DNA from: Eutreptiella sp. 'Long Island Sound 2002'
Lineage: Eukaryota > Euglenozoa > Euglenophyceae > Eutreptiales > Eutreptiaceae
Direction of reading: 5' to 3'
Assembly (NCBI GenBank): GCA_964036045.1
Contig: OZ038379.1
Coordinates: 184,250,897 to 184,314,896, forward strand
DNA length: 64,000 nt
Shown: positions 11,952 to 22,077 of the stretch, piece by piece
Position numbering within the stretch: the stretch's first letter is position 1
How the letters are laid out: each line of letters starts with the position of its first letter
Translations under genes and position numbers: made by a program
Notes under the pieces: generated by a model
What the model saw: the letters and a program-made list of their open reading frames with translations, nothing else
Databases searched by the model: none
What the model was told of the DNA's origin: nothing

Positions 11952-13949
11952 CTACCCACAGGTTACCACGAGGGCGAAGTCATAGCCCCTGAACTTCGGC
12001 ATCTCCGTGTAGTCCACGTATAGAACACTGTTAGCACAGTGAGGGATGGGCAGAGTCGAGTAGAGACCTCTGTCCCTGATATCCCCTGGTTTACAGGACC
12101 TGCACGGGCACTTGTCCACGATACGCTGGAGGGTCTTTCGCAGTTGGTCGTCAGTCCACGTGGTCTGGAACCACTGCTTGAACAGCCTCAGGGTGCGGTC
12201 AGCACCCACATGACCACTGGACTCATGGGTCCACTTCAGCAGCGCTGGGACTCGGTCACTAGGCACCACGATACGGTCCTCGTGCAATAGGTAGCTCTTG
12301 TCCCTCTTCCACTGGTCTTGGTTGACCAGGAGGGGTTCAAGGCGTTTCTCCAGGCGCTTGTAGATATCCCCGAACTCCTTCAGGTACTCCGACTGTTGGA
12401 GTCCATCCAGGGGGCGTATCATCGTCATGTTGAGGTCCAGGTGGACGTCCATACGGCTGAACGCCTCCTTAGCCAGCGCTTCAGACCGGGCACCAATCAG
12501 GGCGTCGAAGTTGTTGCGGCTGATGTAGTTGGCGCACTCGTTCTTCACTCCCTGGATATGGTGTACCGTCAGCCGTAGTTGACTGAGGTAGGTGCACCAG
12601 CGCCGTAGCTTGGCCTTCTCAGGTGGGGGACCCTTCTGGAAACTGCGGACCGGTTCTTGGTCGCACAGCCAGACCACAGGGTCACTCCCCAACAGTCGTG
12701 CTTGTGAGGATAGCACCAGCATACCCGCGAGCAATTCCTGCTCATAGGTGGAGTAATTCCCCCTGGCCTGGTTCCACTTCCAGTTCCAGTGGCCCAGAGG
12801 TACTAGGACCCACTTGTCGTCAGGGTAGCTGTGCTTGAGGGTTCCATCTCGGTTGAGACCTTCCGTCCCCCATTGGGAAATGGCCGAGTCGAACTCCTCC
12901 TTCTCTAGTGCTTGCCATTGGAACAACGTTCCACCACCGCCCACATTGCTGGCGTCGGTCACCAGGATAATCTCCCCTTGTGCCCTAGGCACGCCCAGGC
13001 ACTTAGCGTTGGCTACCTTGTCTTTGAGCTCGTCAAACGCTTGTTGCTCTTGTGGGCCCCAGTGCCAAGTAGTACTCTTCTTGATCAAGTCCGTCACAAT
13101 GGCGCTGGTGTAGGTGAAGTTCTTGATGTGGCGGCGATAGAAGTTGCACGCCCCAATGAAACTGCGTACATCATGAAGTCCTTTCTTGGGGTCTTCGTGT
13201 CGTACCTTGGCATCCATCAGGGGTTTGGCCTTAGAGGCCGCTGGGGTCCACCACCCATAGCCAACATCAAACCCCAGGTACTGCATGGTCTCCTGCATGA
13301 ACTCACACTTCTCCAGCTTGAGTCGTGTGTGGTTCTCCTGGCAGACCGCAAAGAACTCACCCAAGAGGATTAGGTGATCCTCCTGGGTATTGGTCCCGAG
13401 GCATACATCGTCGATGTGAGCCTCCATCTGGGCCCCACGGGATATGAGCTCCTGCACCTTAGGTCTCCTTCGTAGGATGGACAAGATCTTGTTCATCAGC
13501 TCTTGGAATAGAGCGGGTGCGTTAGCCACGCCAAACGGCATGACCTTCCACTTGAACACCCTCCCCTGAGGGGTGATGAAGGCCAGTAGTTCCTGTGCGT
13601 TGGGCGTCAGGTCCACTTGCCAGAATCCGCTTGGCTTGTCCATCTTGGTCTTGTAGCGGCAGGAGGCTATCTTCTCCAGGGTAGACTCCATATTGGGAAT
13701 GGACCCTGAGTGGTTCAGTGTCTTCTTGTTCAGCTCTCCATAGTCCACTACCAGCCGTTTGGCTGTAGACCCAGGTTTAGCCACCAGGAAACAGGGGCTG
13801 CAGTGTAGGGGGTAGTCCCCGTCCTTGTACTCCAGGACTAGGCCAGCGTCGATACACTCTTGTATCTGTCGCTCAATCTCGTCGGCCTGCTCTTTAGGAG
13901 CTGGATAGGGTCTCCTCCGGATCTTGTGACCCACGAACTCGGGTTTGAG
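11952..13949 (-). CDS. Pol central part: reverse transcriptase, RNase H, integrase zinc finger, copy 1
   Basis: Open between two nonsense codons (13950-13952 and 11952-11954). Near the start is the RT fingers region (RLVVDYGELNKK), then KMDKPSGFWQVDL, MPFGVANAPALFQ and the catalytic pair in AHIDDVCLG, where the usual Tyr of YxDD is His. RNase H follows (ILVTDASNVGGGG, YSTYEQELLAG). Next comes an HHCC integrase zinc-binding motif (WTHESSGH ... CPCRSC) and the first integrase Asp in VLYVDYTEM. It is complete for RT, unlike copy 2. Confidence 0.9.
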   Translation of the reverse strand, partial: LKPEFVGHKIRRRPYPAPKEQADEIERQIQECIDAGLVLEYKDGDYPLHCSPCFLVAKPGSTAKRLVVDYGELNKKTLNHSGSIPNMESTLEKIASCRYKTKMDKPSGFWQVDLTPNAQELLAFITPQGRVFKWKVMPFGVANAPALFQELMNKILSILRRRPKVQELISRGAQMEAHIDDVCLGTNTQEDHLILLGEFFAVCQENHTRLKLEKCEFMQETMQYLGFDVGYGWWTPAASKAKPLMDAKVRHEDPKKGLHDVRSFIGACNFYRRHIKNFTYTSAIVTDLIKKSTTWHWGPQEQQAFDELKDKVANAKCLGVPRAQGEIILVTDASNVGGGGTLFQWQALEKEEFDSAISQWGTEGLNRDGTLKHSYPDDKWVLVPLGHWNWKWNQARGNYSTYEQELLAGMLVLSSQARLLGSDPVVWLCDQEPVRSFQKGPPPEKAKLRRWCTYLSQLRLTVHHIQGVKNECANYISRNNFDALIGARSEALAKEAFSRMDVHLDLNMTMIRPLDGLQQSEYLKEFGDIYKRLEKRLEPLLVNQDQWKRDKSYLLHEDRIVVPSDRVPALLKWTHESSGHVGADRTLRLFKQWFQTTWTDDQLRKTLQRIVDKCPCRSCKPGDIRDRGLYSTLPIPHCANSVLYVDYTEMPKFRGYDFALVVTCG

Positions 13950-15722
13950 CTAGAGGTCCATCTGTACCAGCTTGTCACATGAGGCTGGAGGGGGTAGTTC
14001 TCCGAACACCTCCAGATAGGTCCTTATAAGCTTCTGTACCCGCGGGTCCAATACCTTGATCTTGTCCTCCATGTCCTCATCAGAGTGTAAGTTGCTGGCC
14101 CCCTGAGTAATAGATGTCGGGAGGTGGTCCTCCACCGACTCTTCGCCCGTGGTAGCATCCTTCAGCCCTTGGTAGGCATATAAAAGATCTTGTTCAACCA
14201 TCTCCGATGGACGATGGCAACATAGGCACGCTCGAGGGGGTTCACATACACATTCCTCCGAGAGGTCGTCCTCCTCTGGGGTCCTCACATGGGCGCCCCA
14301 GACGCTCTTCATGAGCTTAAGATCTACCTCCCTTTGCCAGGTGGTGATCTTCTGTTCGAGGTCCTCCTTCAATTGGGATAGGTCTCCCATACGTCCTTGC
14401 TTCATCGGCCACGAGCTGCAGGTAGGCTTCGCGTAGCATAGCTTTTTCGCCATCAACTTCCTCTTGGAATCCACATACTCCCTGAGCCTGGATCGAGGGT
14501 CCAGCTCCTCATCCACGGGGTCTTCCACCCTCATGGAGAGTAGGGGTTTTAGTGGGGCGACGTACTCGGCGTTCTCGACTTCCTCCACACAGGTCTGAAC
14601 GAAGAAGGCGTCGTGCTCAGTTTCGTCTTCTGAGTGGATAGAGCTAGGTAGCTCAGATAGTCCACACTCAGAGACTCCATCAGGAACAGGTACATGACAG
14701 GGAGAGTTGGGGGCGTTGGTGTCAGTCACGACGTACTCATCTCCTCCGGGTGTAGTTTCAACAGCATCTTGAGGTCGTAGGCGATCCTTCAAGTCACCCA
14801 AGGCGAGTCCATCGCTTTCTCGTTGTATAGCCTGGACCAGAGTCGGGTCCAGATCCTCCCAGGGAATGGAGGTAGGACCTCCGTCCACCACGCTGAGCAT
14901 ACTCCCCCATCCGGGCTTCCCAATAGGCGTCTTGCGTCCCAGAGGCACGTAGATGGCCTCATCAGGCAAACGAACAGAGCTGATAGTCAGCCTGTCCAGG
15001 AGGTTTCGCCAGTACTCGTTGCCCCCATGGGCTCCCCAATCGGGGGAACACAGGACCATACGGGAACGTTCCAAGGCCACCTTGGTAAGCACCTTCCCCA
15101 GTTCACTGAACTTGGGGTTCCCGTAGGCTATCCCGAAAGAGGGCCAGTAAAATTTGTAGCTGCAGTTCTTCCCCTTGCTGCAGTATAGGTCCAGTACATG
15201 TTGCTTGTCACTGGCGAACAACTCCACACTCAGGTCTTCTCGAGAGTAACCCAACTCCTTCAGACCTTGGTGTAGGACTTCCCCCAATAGTTGATAGTCC
15301 TCAGTTTTGGAGGCCGCCATCATGTTGGAGGGCTCCTCCTTCGATAGTCTCAGGTCACTCGAGGTATGTTCCGACTGCTCCAGTGGCACAGACTCTCTGC
15401 CACTGCTGTGGTCCACGTAGAGGAGGTAGGGCGCTTGCAGCGTCAGGGATTGTATCTGGGAGTGCTGTACGAAGAAGTCAGTACCCAGTACAAAGTCGAA
15501 GGCCTCAGTGTCCATCACATAGAACCGATGGGCGATAGTCCTGGAGCCCATAGGTACCTCCACTTCACAGTCCCCGCAGCTGTGCACCACATGTCCATCC
15601 CCCATGCGTATAGCGGCGGTGGTCATGGTGTTCTTCAGGCTCCCACAAGGTAAAATTTTCTTGGCCACTATAGATATTGTGGCGCCAGTATCCAGTACCC
15701 CCAGGTATTCGCGTCCCCCTAG
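13950..15722 (-). CDS. Pol N-terminal part: aspartic protease and linker, copy 1
   Basis: Open frame after a TGA at 15723-15725 (CGA in copy 2) down to a TAG at 13950-13952 (AAG in copy 2). A retropepsin active site, LDTGATISIV, lies at about 15670-15700, and a second protease-like segment (FDFVLGTDFF) follows. The remaining ~450 residues are an acidic linker before RT with a small Cys/His cluster (CVCEPPRACLCCH). The frame is the same as gag, one stop codon upstream at 15774-15776. Confidence 0.82.
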   Translation of the reverse strand, partial: LGGREYLGVLDTGATISIVAKKILPCGSLKNTMTTAAIRMGDGHVVHSCGDCEVEVPMGSRTIAHRFYVMDTEAFDFVLGTDFFVQHSQIQSLTLQAPYLLYVDHSSGRESVPLEQSEHTSSDLRLSKEEPSNMMAASKTEDYQLLGEVLHQGLKELGYSREDLSVELFASDKQHVLDLYCSKGKNCSYKFYWPSFGIAYGNPKFSELGKVLTKVALERSRMVLCSPDWGAHGGNEYWRNLLDRLTISSVRLPDEAIYVPLGRKTPIGKPGWGSMLSVVDGGPTSIPWEDLDPTLVQAIQRESDGLALGDLKDRLRPQDAVETTPGGDEYVVTDTNAPNSPCHVPVPDGVSECGLSELPSSIHSEDETEHDAFFVQTCVEEVENAEYVAPLKPLLSMRVEDPVDEELDPRSRLREYVDSKRKLMAKKLCYAKPTCSSWPMKQGRMGDLSQLKEDLEQKITTWQREVDLKLMKSVWGAHVRTPEEDDLSEECVCEPPRACLCCHRPSEMVEQDLLYAYQGLKDATTGEESVEDHLPTSITQGASNLHSDEDMEDKIKVLDPRVQKLIRTYLEVFGELPPPASCDKLVQMDL

Positions 15723-15770
15723 TCAGATACGTACCCAAAACACCAGGTCTTGGGTGCCACCAGAGCGTCC

Positions 15771-15776
15771 CCGTCA
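15771..15776 (-). promoter_or_regulatory. Candidate gag-pol readthrough stop (TGA-CGG)
   Basis: Gag ends TTC TGA CGG and pol runs on in the same frame with the protease active site about 30 codons later. UGA followed by CGG is a documented leaky context in plant RNA viruses such as tobraviruses. The same codons occur in copy 2, although the two copies differ at many other places. Confidence 0.65.
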
Positions 15777-18275
15777 GAACTCCGCGGGACAGGTCACCTC
15801 GAACCCCTTGTTCCGCAATTTGCGGGCCATCCTCATGAAACGGCTCCTCTTCTTAGCGTTGCCGTCGTCACCACCTTCATGCTCACGCTTGGCTCCTTGT
15901 TCTTGCTGGGCCTGCGTTTGTGAGCGGGTGGTAGGACCAGACTGCCCTCCAGAGGGCTCCGAGTTCCCCCCTGGATTAGGGTTGGGGTTGCCTCCCTTCT
16001 TGTCCTTGTTCTTATTGTCTGGCTGGCGGTTAGCGCCTCCTCCTCGTCCACCTTGACCTTTGTCTTGCCCTTGACCACGTCCTTTCGACTTGCCCTTGCC
16101 GCAGTCGTTGCCTTTGGCCTTGCCTCCACCTTTGCCTGAGCCTTTGCCAGGATCTTCCCCCTTAAGCTTCGCCGATAGGCGTTGCTTATGGTAGCACTCA
16201 TCCTCGTAGTGCTTCCGCTTACCGCAGAATGCACACGTGATGGTGCAGCGGTAATGATCCGGCAGCTTCGCTTTGGCGCCGGTGTTCTTCTCCTGCTGCT
16301 TCCCCTGGACGACGAAGCAGTCTCGCTGCTCACAGTCAGAGGTGTGCTGCAGATGGCCCTGCTCGTCTCTGGCATCACACCAGAATAGCTCCTTCACGTT
16401 CTCCATGAGACGGGCGTGGGCGTGTTTGGGGGTAGTCCCCTGCCCAGGTCGGGACCCTTGGTACCCTTTGCCATGGCCTCCAGAACCCCCACCACCAGGA
16501 CGGTAGTTGTTCAGGTGCTGGTCGCTGTCCTTCTCCAGCGCCAGCTCCAGGAGCAGCACGCATAGATCCTCGTAGTGGAGGGATCTAGCCTTGCGCTCAG
16601 CCGTCGAACGGCACTCGCCCCATAGCTCTCGAGGGAGCTTGGCCACCAACCAGAATAGCAGGTCGTCGCTGCTGTAGGAGCAGGGCGTCAGCCGTCCAGC
16701 CCAGTGATCCAGATCAGCCAACAGCTCAGATACCCTGCCAGGCTTGGGGTTGTTGGGCAGCACGGGTAGGTTCTGGATCTCGACCCTGATGGAGAGGTCG
16801 GTCTTGTAGGTCGGGTACTGCCTCTCCAGGGCAACCAACACATCGGCAAAGGTGGCGGAGTTAGTCACGATCTGCCTGACCTGCTTTTCCAGGTACTTGG
16901 TCTTGCAGCACTGCAGGAGCAGATCGCACTTCACTCGCCCACTAGCGTGGGTTTGGCCGGTCAGTCGTAGGAACCGGCCAAAGTTCTCAGCGAACTCGCT
17001 GAGGTCCTTGCCTGTGAACTCAAGCAGGTTGACCACGATCTTGGAGGTGGCAATAGCCTTCGCCTCCTGAGTCCTGCGTCGTTCAGGGCGTCGGGTCTTC
17101 TTCTTCTTCTTCTTCTTCTTCTTACCCTTGGGGTCCTCGGGGTCCTCAGGGTCATCGTCATCTGAGGGCGAAGAAGAATCCATCGACTGCGGCTCGTCAT
17201 CGGAGGGGTCTCCGCCTAGATCACTGGAGCCATAAGGCTCCACGTCCACCATAGCCCTTAAGGCTGTCAGCCCCAGCCGGTCCAGCTCGGCCCTCGTCGA
17301 GTTCGTCACGTGGCTGTAGGGCGGCTGGGCCGTTCTCGGCACGAAGGGACTTCTCGGAATAGCTGCAGGCGTCGGCATCGGTCTGCTCCTCAGGCTCCCC
17401 AGGGTATTTGTTAATCCTGCCGTCAGGTGGTTAGCCTGTACTCGTTGGGGTGACATTCCCACCGAGGTAGGTGACGTTTGGGGCGGGATCATCAGGGGCT
17501 CCAGCTTCTCACGGATCTCTTGAGTGAGGTCGCCCACGATTTTTGAAGTGGCTCCTCGGAGCACCTCGTTGATCTCCGACCGCGTCAGGGACCTGTTGGA
17601 GGATCTCCCCGATCCTCTACTCCTGCCACCAAGAGATTCGGGTCCTCTCCTCAACCCACTCAAGGGTGCATACCCAGGTGCATACCCAGGAGCATACCCA
17701 GGAACATCCACATAGGTTCCAGTAGCGTGTAGTGGATGGGGATAATCAGCTGCATACCATCGCGGCGCAGAGCTGGAAGCCACCGGCTCACTGGCAGTAG
17801 TTGCCTCATGGAGCGCAGTGGTAGGTGGGCCCATACCGTAGGCGGGGTAGGGAGGCATGCCAGTAAAGCCTGTGCCCTCTGCCATAGGCGGGTTGGTTGT
17901 GGAAGTGGATGTTGCAGCGGCTGGGAGTGTGGTGATTATAGGAGAGGGTGATGCGTGGAGGCCAGAAGCGCTTGGTGCGCCTTCGAAGGTAGGGTCTTGC
18001 GTCAGGTCTTGCCCTTGTTCCTCTCCTTCGTCTGCTTCTTCTCCAGCATCCTTCTCGCTCTCTCCTCTCTTCCTCTTCACGGGCTGAGAGACCACGACCA
18101 CCTCCTCGACAGACAGGGCCCCGAAGGCCGTCTGGAGTCCATCCAGGGAGTCCTCAGCCGCATCCACTGGCCCATGTAAGGGCTCCGCCGAAGGTACAGC
18201 GCCAGGTGCCGGCCTTGCCGGTGCCTCAGGCGCTGGCGCTGTCTTCACGTCAGCGTCCTCCTTTCTTGGATCCAT
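15774..18275 (-). CDS. Gag polyprotein, copy 1 (833 aa)
   Basis: Complete frame from ATG (in GAAGATGGAT) to TGA. The first ~370 residues are Pro/Ala/Ser-rich and probably disordered. A run of nine lysines follows, then a Gag capsid-like domain (about residues 410-620: FTGKDLSEFAENFGRFLR, LLLQCCKTKYLEKQVR). A CCHC zinc knuckle (CAFCGKRKHYEDEC) sits near residue 680, and the tail is Gly/Lys/Gln/Asn-rich, suited to RNA binding. It forms the particle core. The TGA is followed by CGG and pol continues in the same frame. Confidence 0.93.
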   Translation of the reverse strand: MDPRKEDADVKTAPAPEAPARPAPGAVPSAEPLHGPVDAAEDSLDGLQTAFGALSVEEVVVVSQPVKRKRGESEKDAGEEADEGEEQGQDLTQDPTFEGAPSASGLHASPSPIITTLPAAATSTSTTNPPMAEGTGFTGMPPYPAYGMGPPTTALHEATTASEPVASSSAPRWYAADYPHPLHATGTYVDVPGYAPGYAPGYAPLSGLRRGPESLGGRSRGSGRSSNRSLTRSEINEVLRGATSKIVGDLTQEIREKLEPLMIPPQTSPTSVGMSPQRVQANHLTAGLTNTLGSLRSRPMPTPAAIPRSPFVPRTAQPPYSHVTNSTRAELDRLGLTALRAMVDVEPYGSSDLGGDPSDDEPQSMDSSSPSDDDDPEDPEDPKGKKKKKKKKKTRRPERRRTQEAKAIATSKIVVNLLEFTGKDLSEFAENFGRFLRLTGQTHASGRVKCDLLLQCCKTKYLEKQVRQIVTNSATFADVLVALERQYPTYKTDLSIRVEIQNLPVLPNNPKPGRVSELLADLDHWAGRLTPCSYSSDDLLFWLVAKLPRELWGECRSTAERKARSLHYEDLCVLLLELALEKDSDQHLNNYRPGGGGSGGHGKGYQGSRPGQGTTPKHAHARLMENVKELFWCDARDEQGHLQHTSDCEQRDCFVVQGKQQEKNTGAKAKLPDHYRCTITCAFCGKRKHYEDECYHKQRLSAKLKGEDPGKGSGKGGGKAKGNDCGKGKSKGRGQGQDKGQGGRGGGANRQPDNKNKDKKGGNPNPNPGGNSEPSGGQSGPTTRSQTQAQQEQGAKREHEGGDDGNAKKRSRFMRMARKLRNKGFEVTCPAEF

Positions 18276-18360
18276 CTTCTTTCACCCTTCTGCTTATATT
18301 TGCCCGTACTCGGCGCACTGGATGTACGGCACGGGTTTGCTGCCGGTGCGCAGAGACAGG

Positions 18361-18375
18361 CTGCCTCTGCTACCA
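18361..18375 (-). promoter_or_regulatory. Primer-binding site, initiator Met tRNA type
   Basis: The minus strand reads TGGTAGCAGAGGCAG immediately inside the 5' LTR. Its first 12 bases are complementary to the 3' end of eukaryotic initiator methionine tRNA (...CCTCTGCTACCA), which would prime minus-strand DNA synthesis. Copy 2 has a near match with one extra A. Confidence 0.8.
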
Positions 18376-19171
18376 GAAAGGTTTATAGTGGTTTCAGCAC
18401 TGTGTTTTTGCTTCCTCTGCTGCTTGCTGTTGCTGTAGGGTTTCCTGCTGCTTGTTTTGGATGAAGAAAACCTTTTGTTTGCAGAAATGGAGTCAATAGA
18501 GTCAATCCAGGATAACCCAAGCCAGAAGTATGCAAGGAGAAGAGAATTCAGGATCAAAGCATGAAGGGCTGCAGTGTAAACAGTGATAGATGATTGGATA
18601 TTCACAGAAACTGCAACTCAGGTCACAAATGAATGCATATTCACAAAGATAGCTGAAATGTTTTTGGAAAAGAGTTAGAAAACTGCCCCATGGTCACTCT
18701 CTCTCCATAGTGCCATCTCAGGAGATGTGCACTATTTGTTTTGGGTCCCATATGTGCTGAGGTGGCAGGGCATGTGGCAATGAGGTTACTGCCATGTCAC
18801 ATGGGATCTTCCTACTTAGCTAGGCTGACCAGGAATTGAACCCAGGACCTCTCAAAAAGAGGTGCCTAGCCCCCTAGGGTGTATACCACTAGGGCAGATA
18901 AGTATTCATGGAAAAACATAGATAAATTCCTAGGCTCTGCCTTGGATATGTCAGTTCTCAGTTAACTCAGGAAAAGATGTTTTACTTCACATTGAAAGGG
19001 GATTAAGGGGTCCACTCCATATCCTGATTGGGTGTTTGGTTCCATAGGTCAAAATGTGTTATCACCAGTTTTGGTGGGACCAATACTAAGATTAAAATGC
19101 ATGGATGCTCAGTACATCTCTAATACAACTAGAGTATGCCTCAAAGCAATGGAAAAGCACTTTTTCTTACT
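18375..19171 (-). repeat. 5' LTR of chromovirus copy 1
   Basis: 797 bp, same length as the 3' LTR at 7795-8591. It should carry the promoter for the element. The tRNA-like segment lies at about 18820-18900 (B box complement 18832-18842). The array resumes directly at 19172. Confidence 0.93.
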
Positions 19172-21408
19172 CCCATTGCAGGAGTTGCACTGCCAACTGC
19201 CCCAGGGCAGTGAGGCAGTGCATTGCAGAAGTTGCACTGCCCACTGCCCCCAGGCAGTGGGGTAGTGCGTTGCAGGAGTTGCACTGTCCACTGCCCCCGG
19301 GCAGTGAGGCAGTGCATTGCAGGAGTTGCACTGCCCACTGCTCCCAGGCAGTGGGGCAGTGCATTGCAGGAGTTCCACTGCCTACTGCCCCACGGCAGTG
19401 AGGCAGTGCATTGCAGAAATTGCACTGCCCACTGCCCCCAGGCAGTGAGGCAGTGCATTGCAGGAGTTGCACTGCCTGCTGTCTCCCGGCAGTGAGGCAG
19501 TGCATTGCAGGAGTTCCACTGCCCACTGCCCTGAGGCAGTGAGGCAGTGCGTTGCAGGAGTTGCACTGCCTGCTGCCCCCAGGCAGTCGGGCAGTGCATT
19601 GCAAGAGTTCCACTGCCCACTGCCCCAGGGCAGTGAGGCAGTGCATTGCAGAAGCTGCACTGTCCACTGCCCCCAGGCAGTCGGGCAGTGCATTGCGGCA
19701 GTTGCACTGCCCACTGCCCCAGGGCAGTGAGGCAGTGCATTGCAGGAGTTGCGCTGCCCACTGCCCCCAGCCAGGGAGGCGGTGCATTGCAGCAGTTGCG
19801 CTGCCCACTGCCCCCAGGAAGTGAGGCAGTGCATTGCAGGAGTTGCACAGTCCACTGCCCCCAGGCAGTGAGGCAGTGCATTGCAGGAGTTGCACTGTCC
19901 ACTGCCCCGAGGCAGTGAGGCAGTGCATTGCAGGAGGTGCACTGCCAACTGCCCCAGGGCAGTGAGGCAGTGCATTGCAGAAGTTGCACTGCCTACTGCC
20001 CCCAGGTCGTGGGGTAGTGCGTTGCAGGAGTTCCACTGCCCACTACCTCAGGGCAGTGAGGCAGTGCATTGCAGAAGCTGCACTGTCCACTGCCCCCAGG
20101 CAGTGAGGCAGTGCATTGCAGGAGTTGCACTGCCAACTGCCCCAGGACAGTGAGGCAGTGCATTGCAGAAGTTGCACTGCCCACTGCCCCCAGGCAGTGG
20201 GGTAGTGCATTGCAGGAGTTGCACTGCCGACTGCCCCCAGACAGTGAGGCAGTGCATTGCGGGAGTTCCACTGCGCACTGCCCCAGGGCAATGAGGCAGT
20301 GCATTGCAGAAGCTGCACTGTCCACTGCCCCCAGGCAGTGAGGCAGTGCAATGCAGGAGTTGCACTGCCCACTGCCGCCAGGCAGTGGGGCAGTGCATTG
20401 CAGGAGGTGCGCTGCCAACTGCCCCTCGGCAGTGAGGCAGTGCATTGCGGAGGTTCCACTGCCCACTGCCCCGGGCAGTGAGGCAGTGCATTGCAGGAGT
20501 TGCACTGCCAACTGCCCCAGGACAGTGAGGCAGTGCATTGCAGAAGTTGCACTGCCCACTGCCCCCAGGCAGTGGGGTAGTGCATTGCAGGAGTTGCGCT
20601 GCCGACTGCCCCCAGACAGTGAGGCAGTGCATTGCGGGAGTTCCACTGCGCACTGCCCCAGGGCAGTGGGTGCGGTGCATTGCAGAAGCTGCACTGTCCA
20701 CTGCCCCCAGGCAGTGAGGCAGTGCATTGCAGGAGTTGCACTGCCCACTGCCCCCAGGCAGTGGGGCAGTGCATTGCAGGAGGTGCGCTGCCGACTGCCC
20801 CTAGGCAGTGAGGCAGTGCATTGCGGAGGTTCCACTGCCCACTGCCCCAGGGCAGTGAGGCAGTGCATTGCAGGAGTTGCGCTGCCCACTGCCCCCAGAC
20901 AGTGGGGCAGTCTATTGCAGGAGGTCCACTGCCCACTGCCCCCGGGCAGTGCGGCAGTGCATTGCAGAAGCTGCACTGTCCACTGCCCTCACGCAGTGAG
21001 GCAGTGCATTGCAGGAGGTCCACTGCCCACTGCCCCCAGGCAGTGAGGCAGTGCATTGCAGGGGTTCCACTGCCCACTGCCCCCAGGCAGTGAGGCAGTG
21101 CATTGCAGGAGGTCCACTGCCCACTGCCCCCAGGCAGTGGGGCAGTGCATTGAAGGAGGTCCACTGCCCACTGCCCCCAGGCAGTGAGGCAGTGTGTTGC
21201 AGGAGGTCCACTGCCCACTGCCCCCAGGCAGTAAGGCAGTGCATTGAAGGAGGTACACTGCCCACTGCCCCCAGGCAGTGAGGCAGTGTGTTGCAGGAGG
21301 TCCACTGCCCACTGCCTCCAGGCAGTGGAGCAGTGCATTGAAGGAGGTCCACTGCCCACTGCCCCCAGGCAGTGCGGCAGTGTATTGCAGGAGGTCCACT
21401 GCCCACTG
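19172..21408. repeat. 47-bp minisatellite array, block 2
   Basis: About 47 units of the same repeat as 3016-7794, in the same orientation, continuing the array where the chromovirus split it. The last units before 21408 are a sub-family with GGAGGTCCAC in place of GGAGTTGCAC; the units in block 3 (28217-28462) belong to the same sub-family, which supports continuity across the second insertion. Confidence 0.96.
21404..21408. repeat. Target-site duplication CACTG (left)
   Basis: CACTG immediately left of the LTR element; the same five bases follow it at 28217-28221. The word is part of the minisatellite unit, so the element landed in the array. Confidence 0.85.
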
Positions 21409-22077
21409 TGTCATATGCTTGTGTTTGGGTGCATATAGAAAACCCATTTTCCTTGTCTTGCACTTAAAAATCAAATTGGTTCCAATGTTCTCCATTACAA
21501 TTGATCTTGTTGGCAAGTACAGGACACAGGCAACAGCAAGCAGACGAATTCGTGAACGAACATTGAGCTGGACCAACTGGCTGGTCCAGTAATACGGGTT
21601 CAGATGCCTAAATAACAAGAAAATTGATATAACAATAAATTCTCATTAAAAAGACAGGAAAACCTATATTTTAGCAACTTTGTGGGTAGTCTATCTTATC
21701 ACAGGCCTTGTCAACATTACGTAAATTGCTGTCGGCGGCAAAAGACGGCGACAGTCGCGACAGGCCATCTGAAGCTTCGAAATAGCTTCAAAATAGCTTC
21801 TAATACATTAGAACCTTCTAAAATAGCATAAAACATGATTAAATCACATTATAAGCATATGGGATGTGATTATTCATGTATGGCTACTAATGTATGCTAG
21901 ATCTTTGCTCTCTGTAGTGTACCTAAGAGCAGTAGAGTCTAGCAGCAAGCTATAGCCTTGGCATATAAGCGAAATATGAGCAAATATCCTAGTGTTGTAG
22001 GATCTTGAAGCTTGGAGAGGTCTAGTATAGATCCTCCACAAAGCTTCTGAGAGGCCCCAATGCCCTGACTTATTACA
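21409..22077 (-). repeat. LTR of the 6.8-kb element (left, 3' LTR)
   Basis: 669 bp with about 16 differences from the right LTR by eye. It holds a perfect 8-bp inverted repeat, CTGGACCA...TGGTCCAG, with a six-base spacer at 21568-21589, present in both LTRs. Confidence 0.9.

Larger units (their letters stand above)
7795..19171 (-). mobile_element. Chromovirus-type Ty3/gypsy retrotransposon, copy 1
   Basis: An 11.4-kb LTR retrotransposon on the minus strand, inserted inside the 47-bp minisatellite. It has 797-bp LTRs at both ends, a primer-binding site (18361-18375) and a polypurine tract (8592-8602). The order gag-protease-RT-RNase H-integrase with a C-terminal chromodomain-like segment identifies a Ty3/gypsy chromovirus. 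Flanks read TGCAT on the left and CCCAT on the right, where the array predicts TGCAT; I take this as a 5-bp target duplication with two later changes. Pol carries three extra in-frame stops, so the copy is not autonomous now. Confidence 0.95.

Noticed and set aside
3016-21408. CRISPR-like array
   Set aside because: The unit is contiguous with no unique spacers, the context is eukaryotic, and there are no cas genes.
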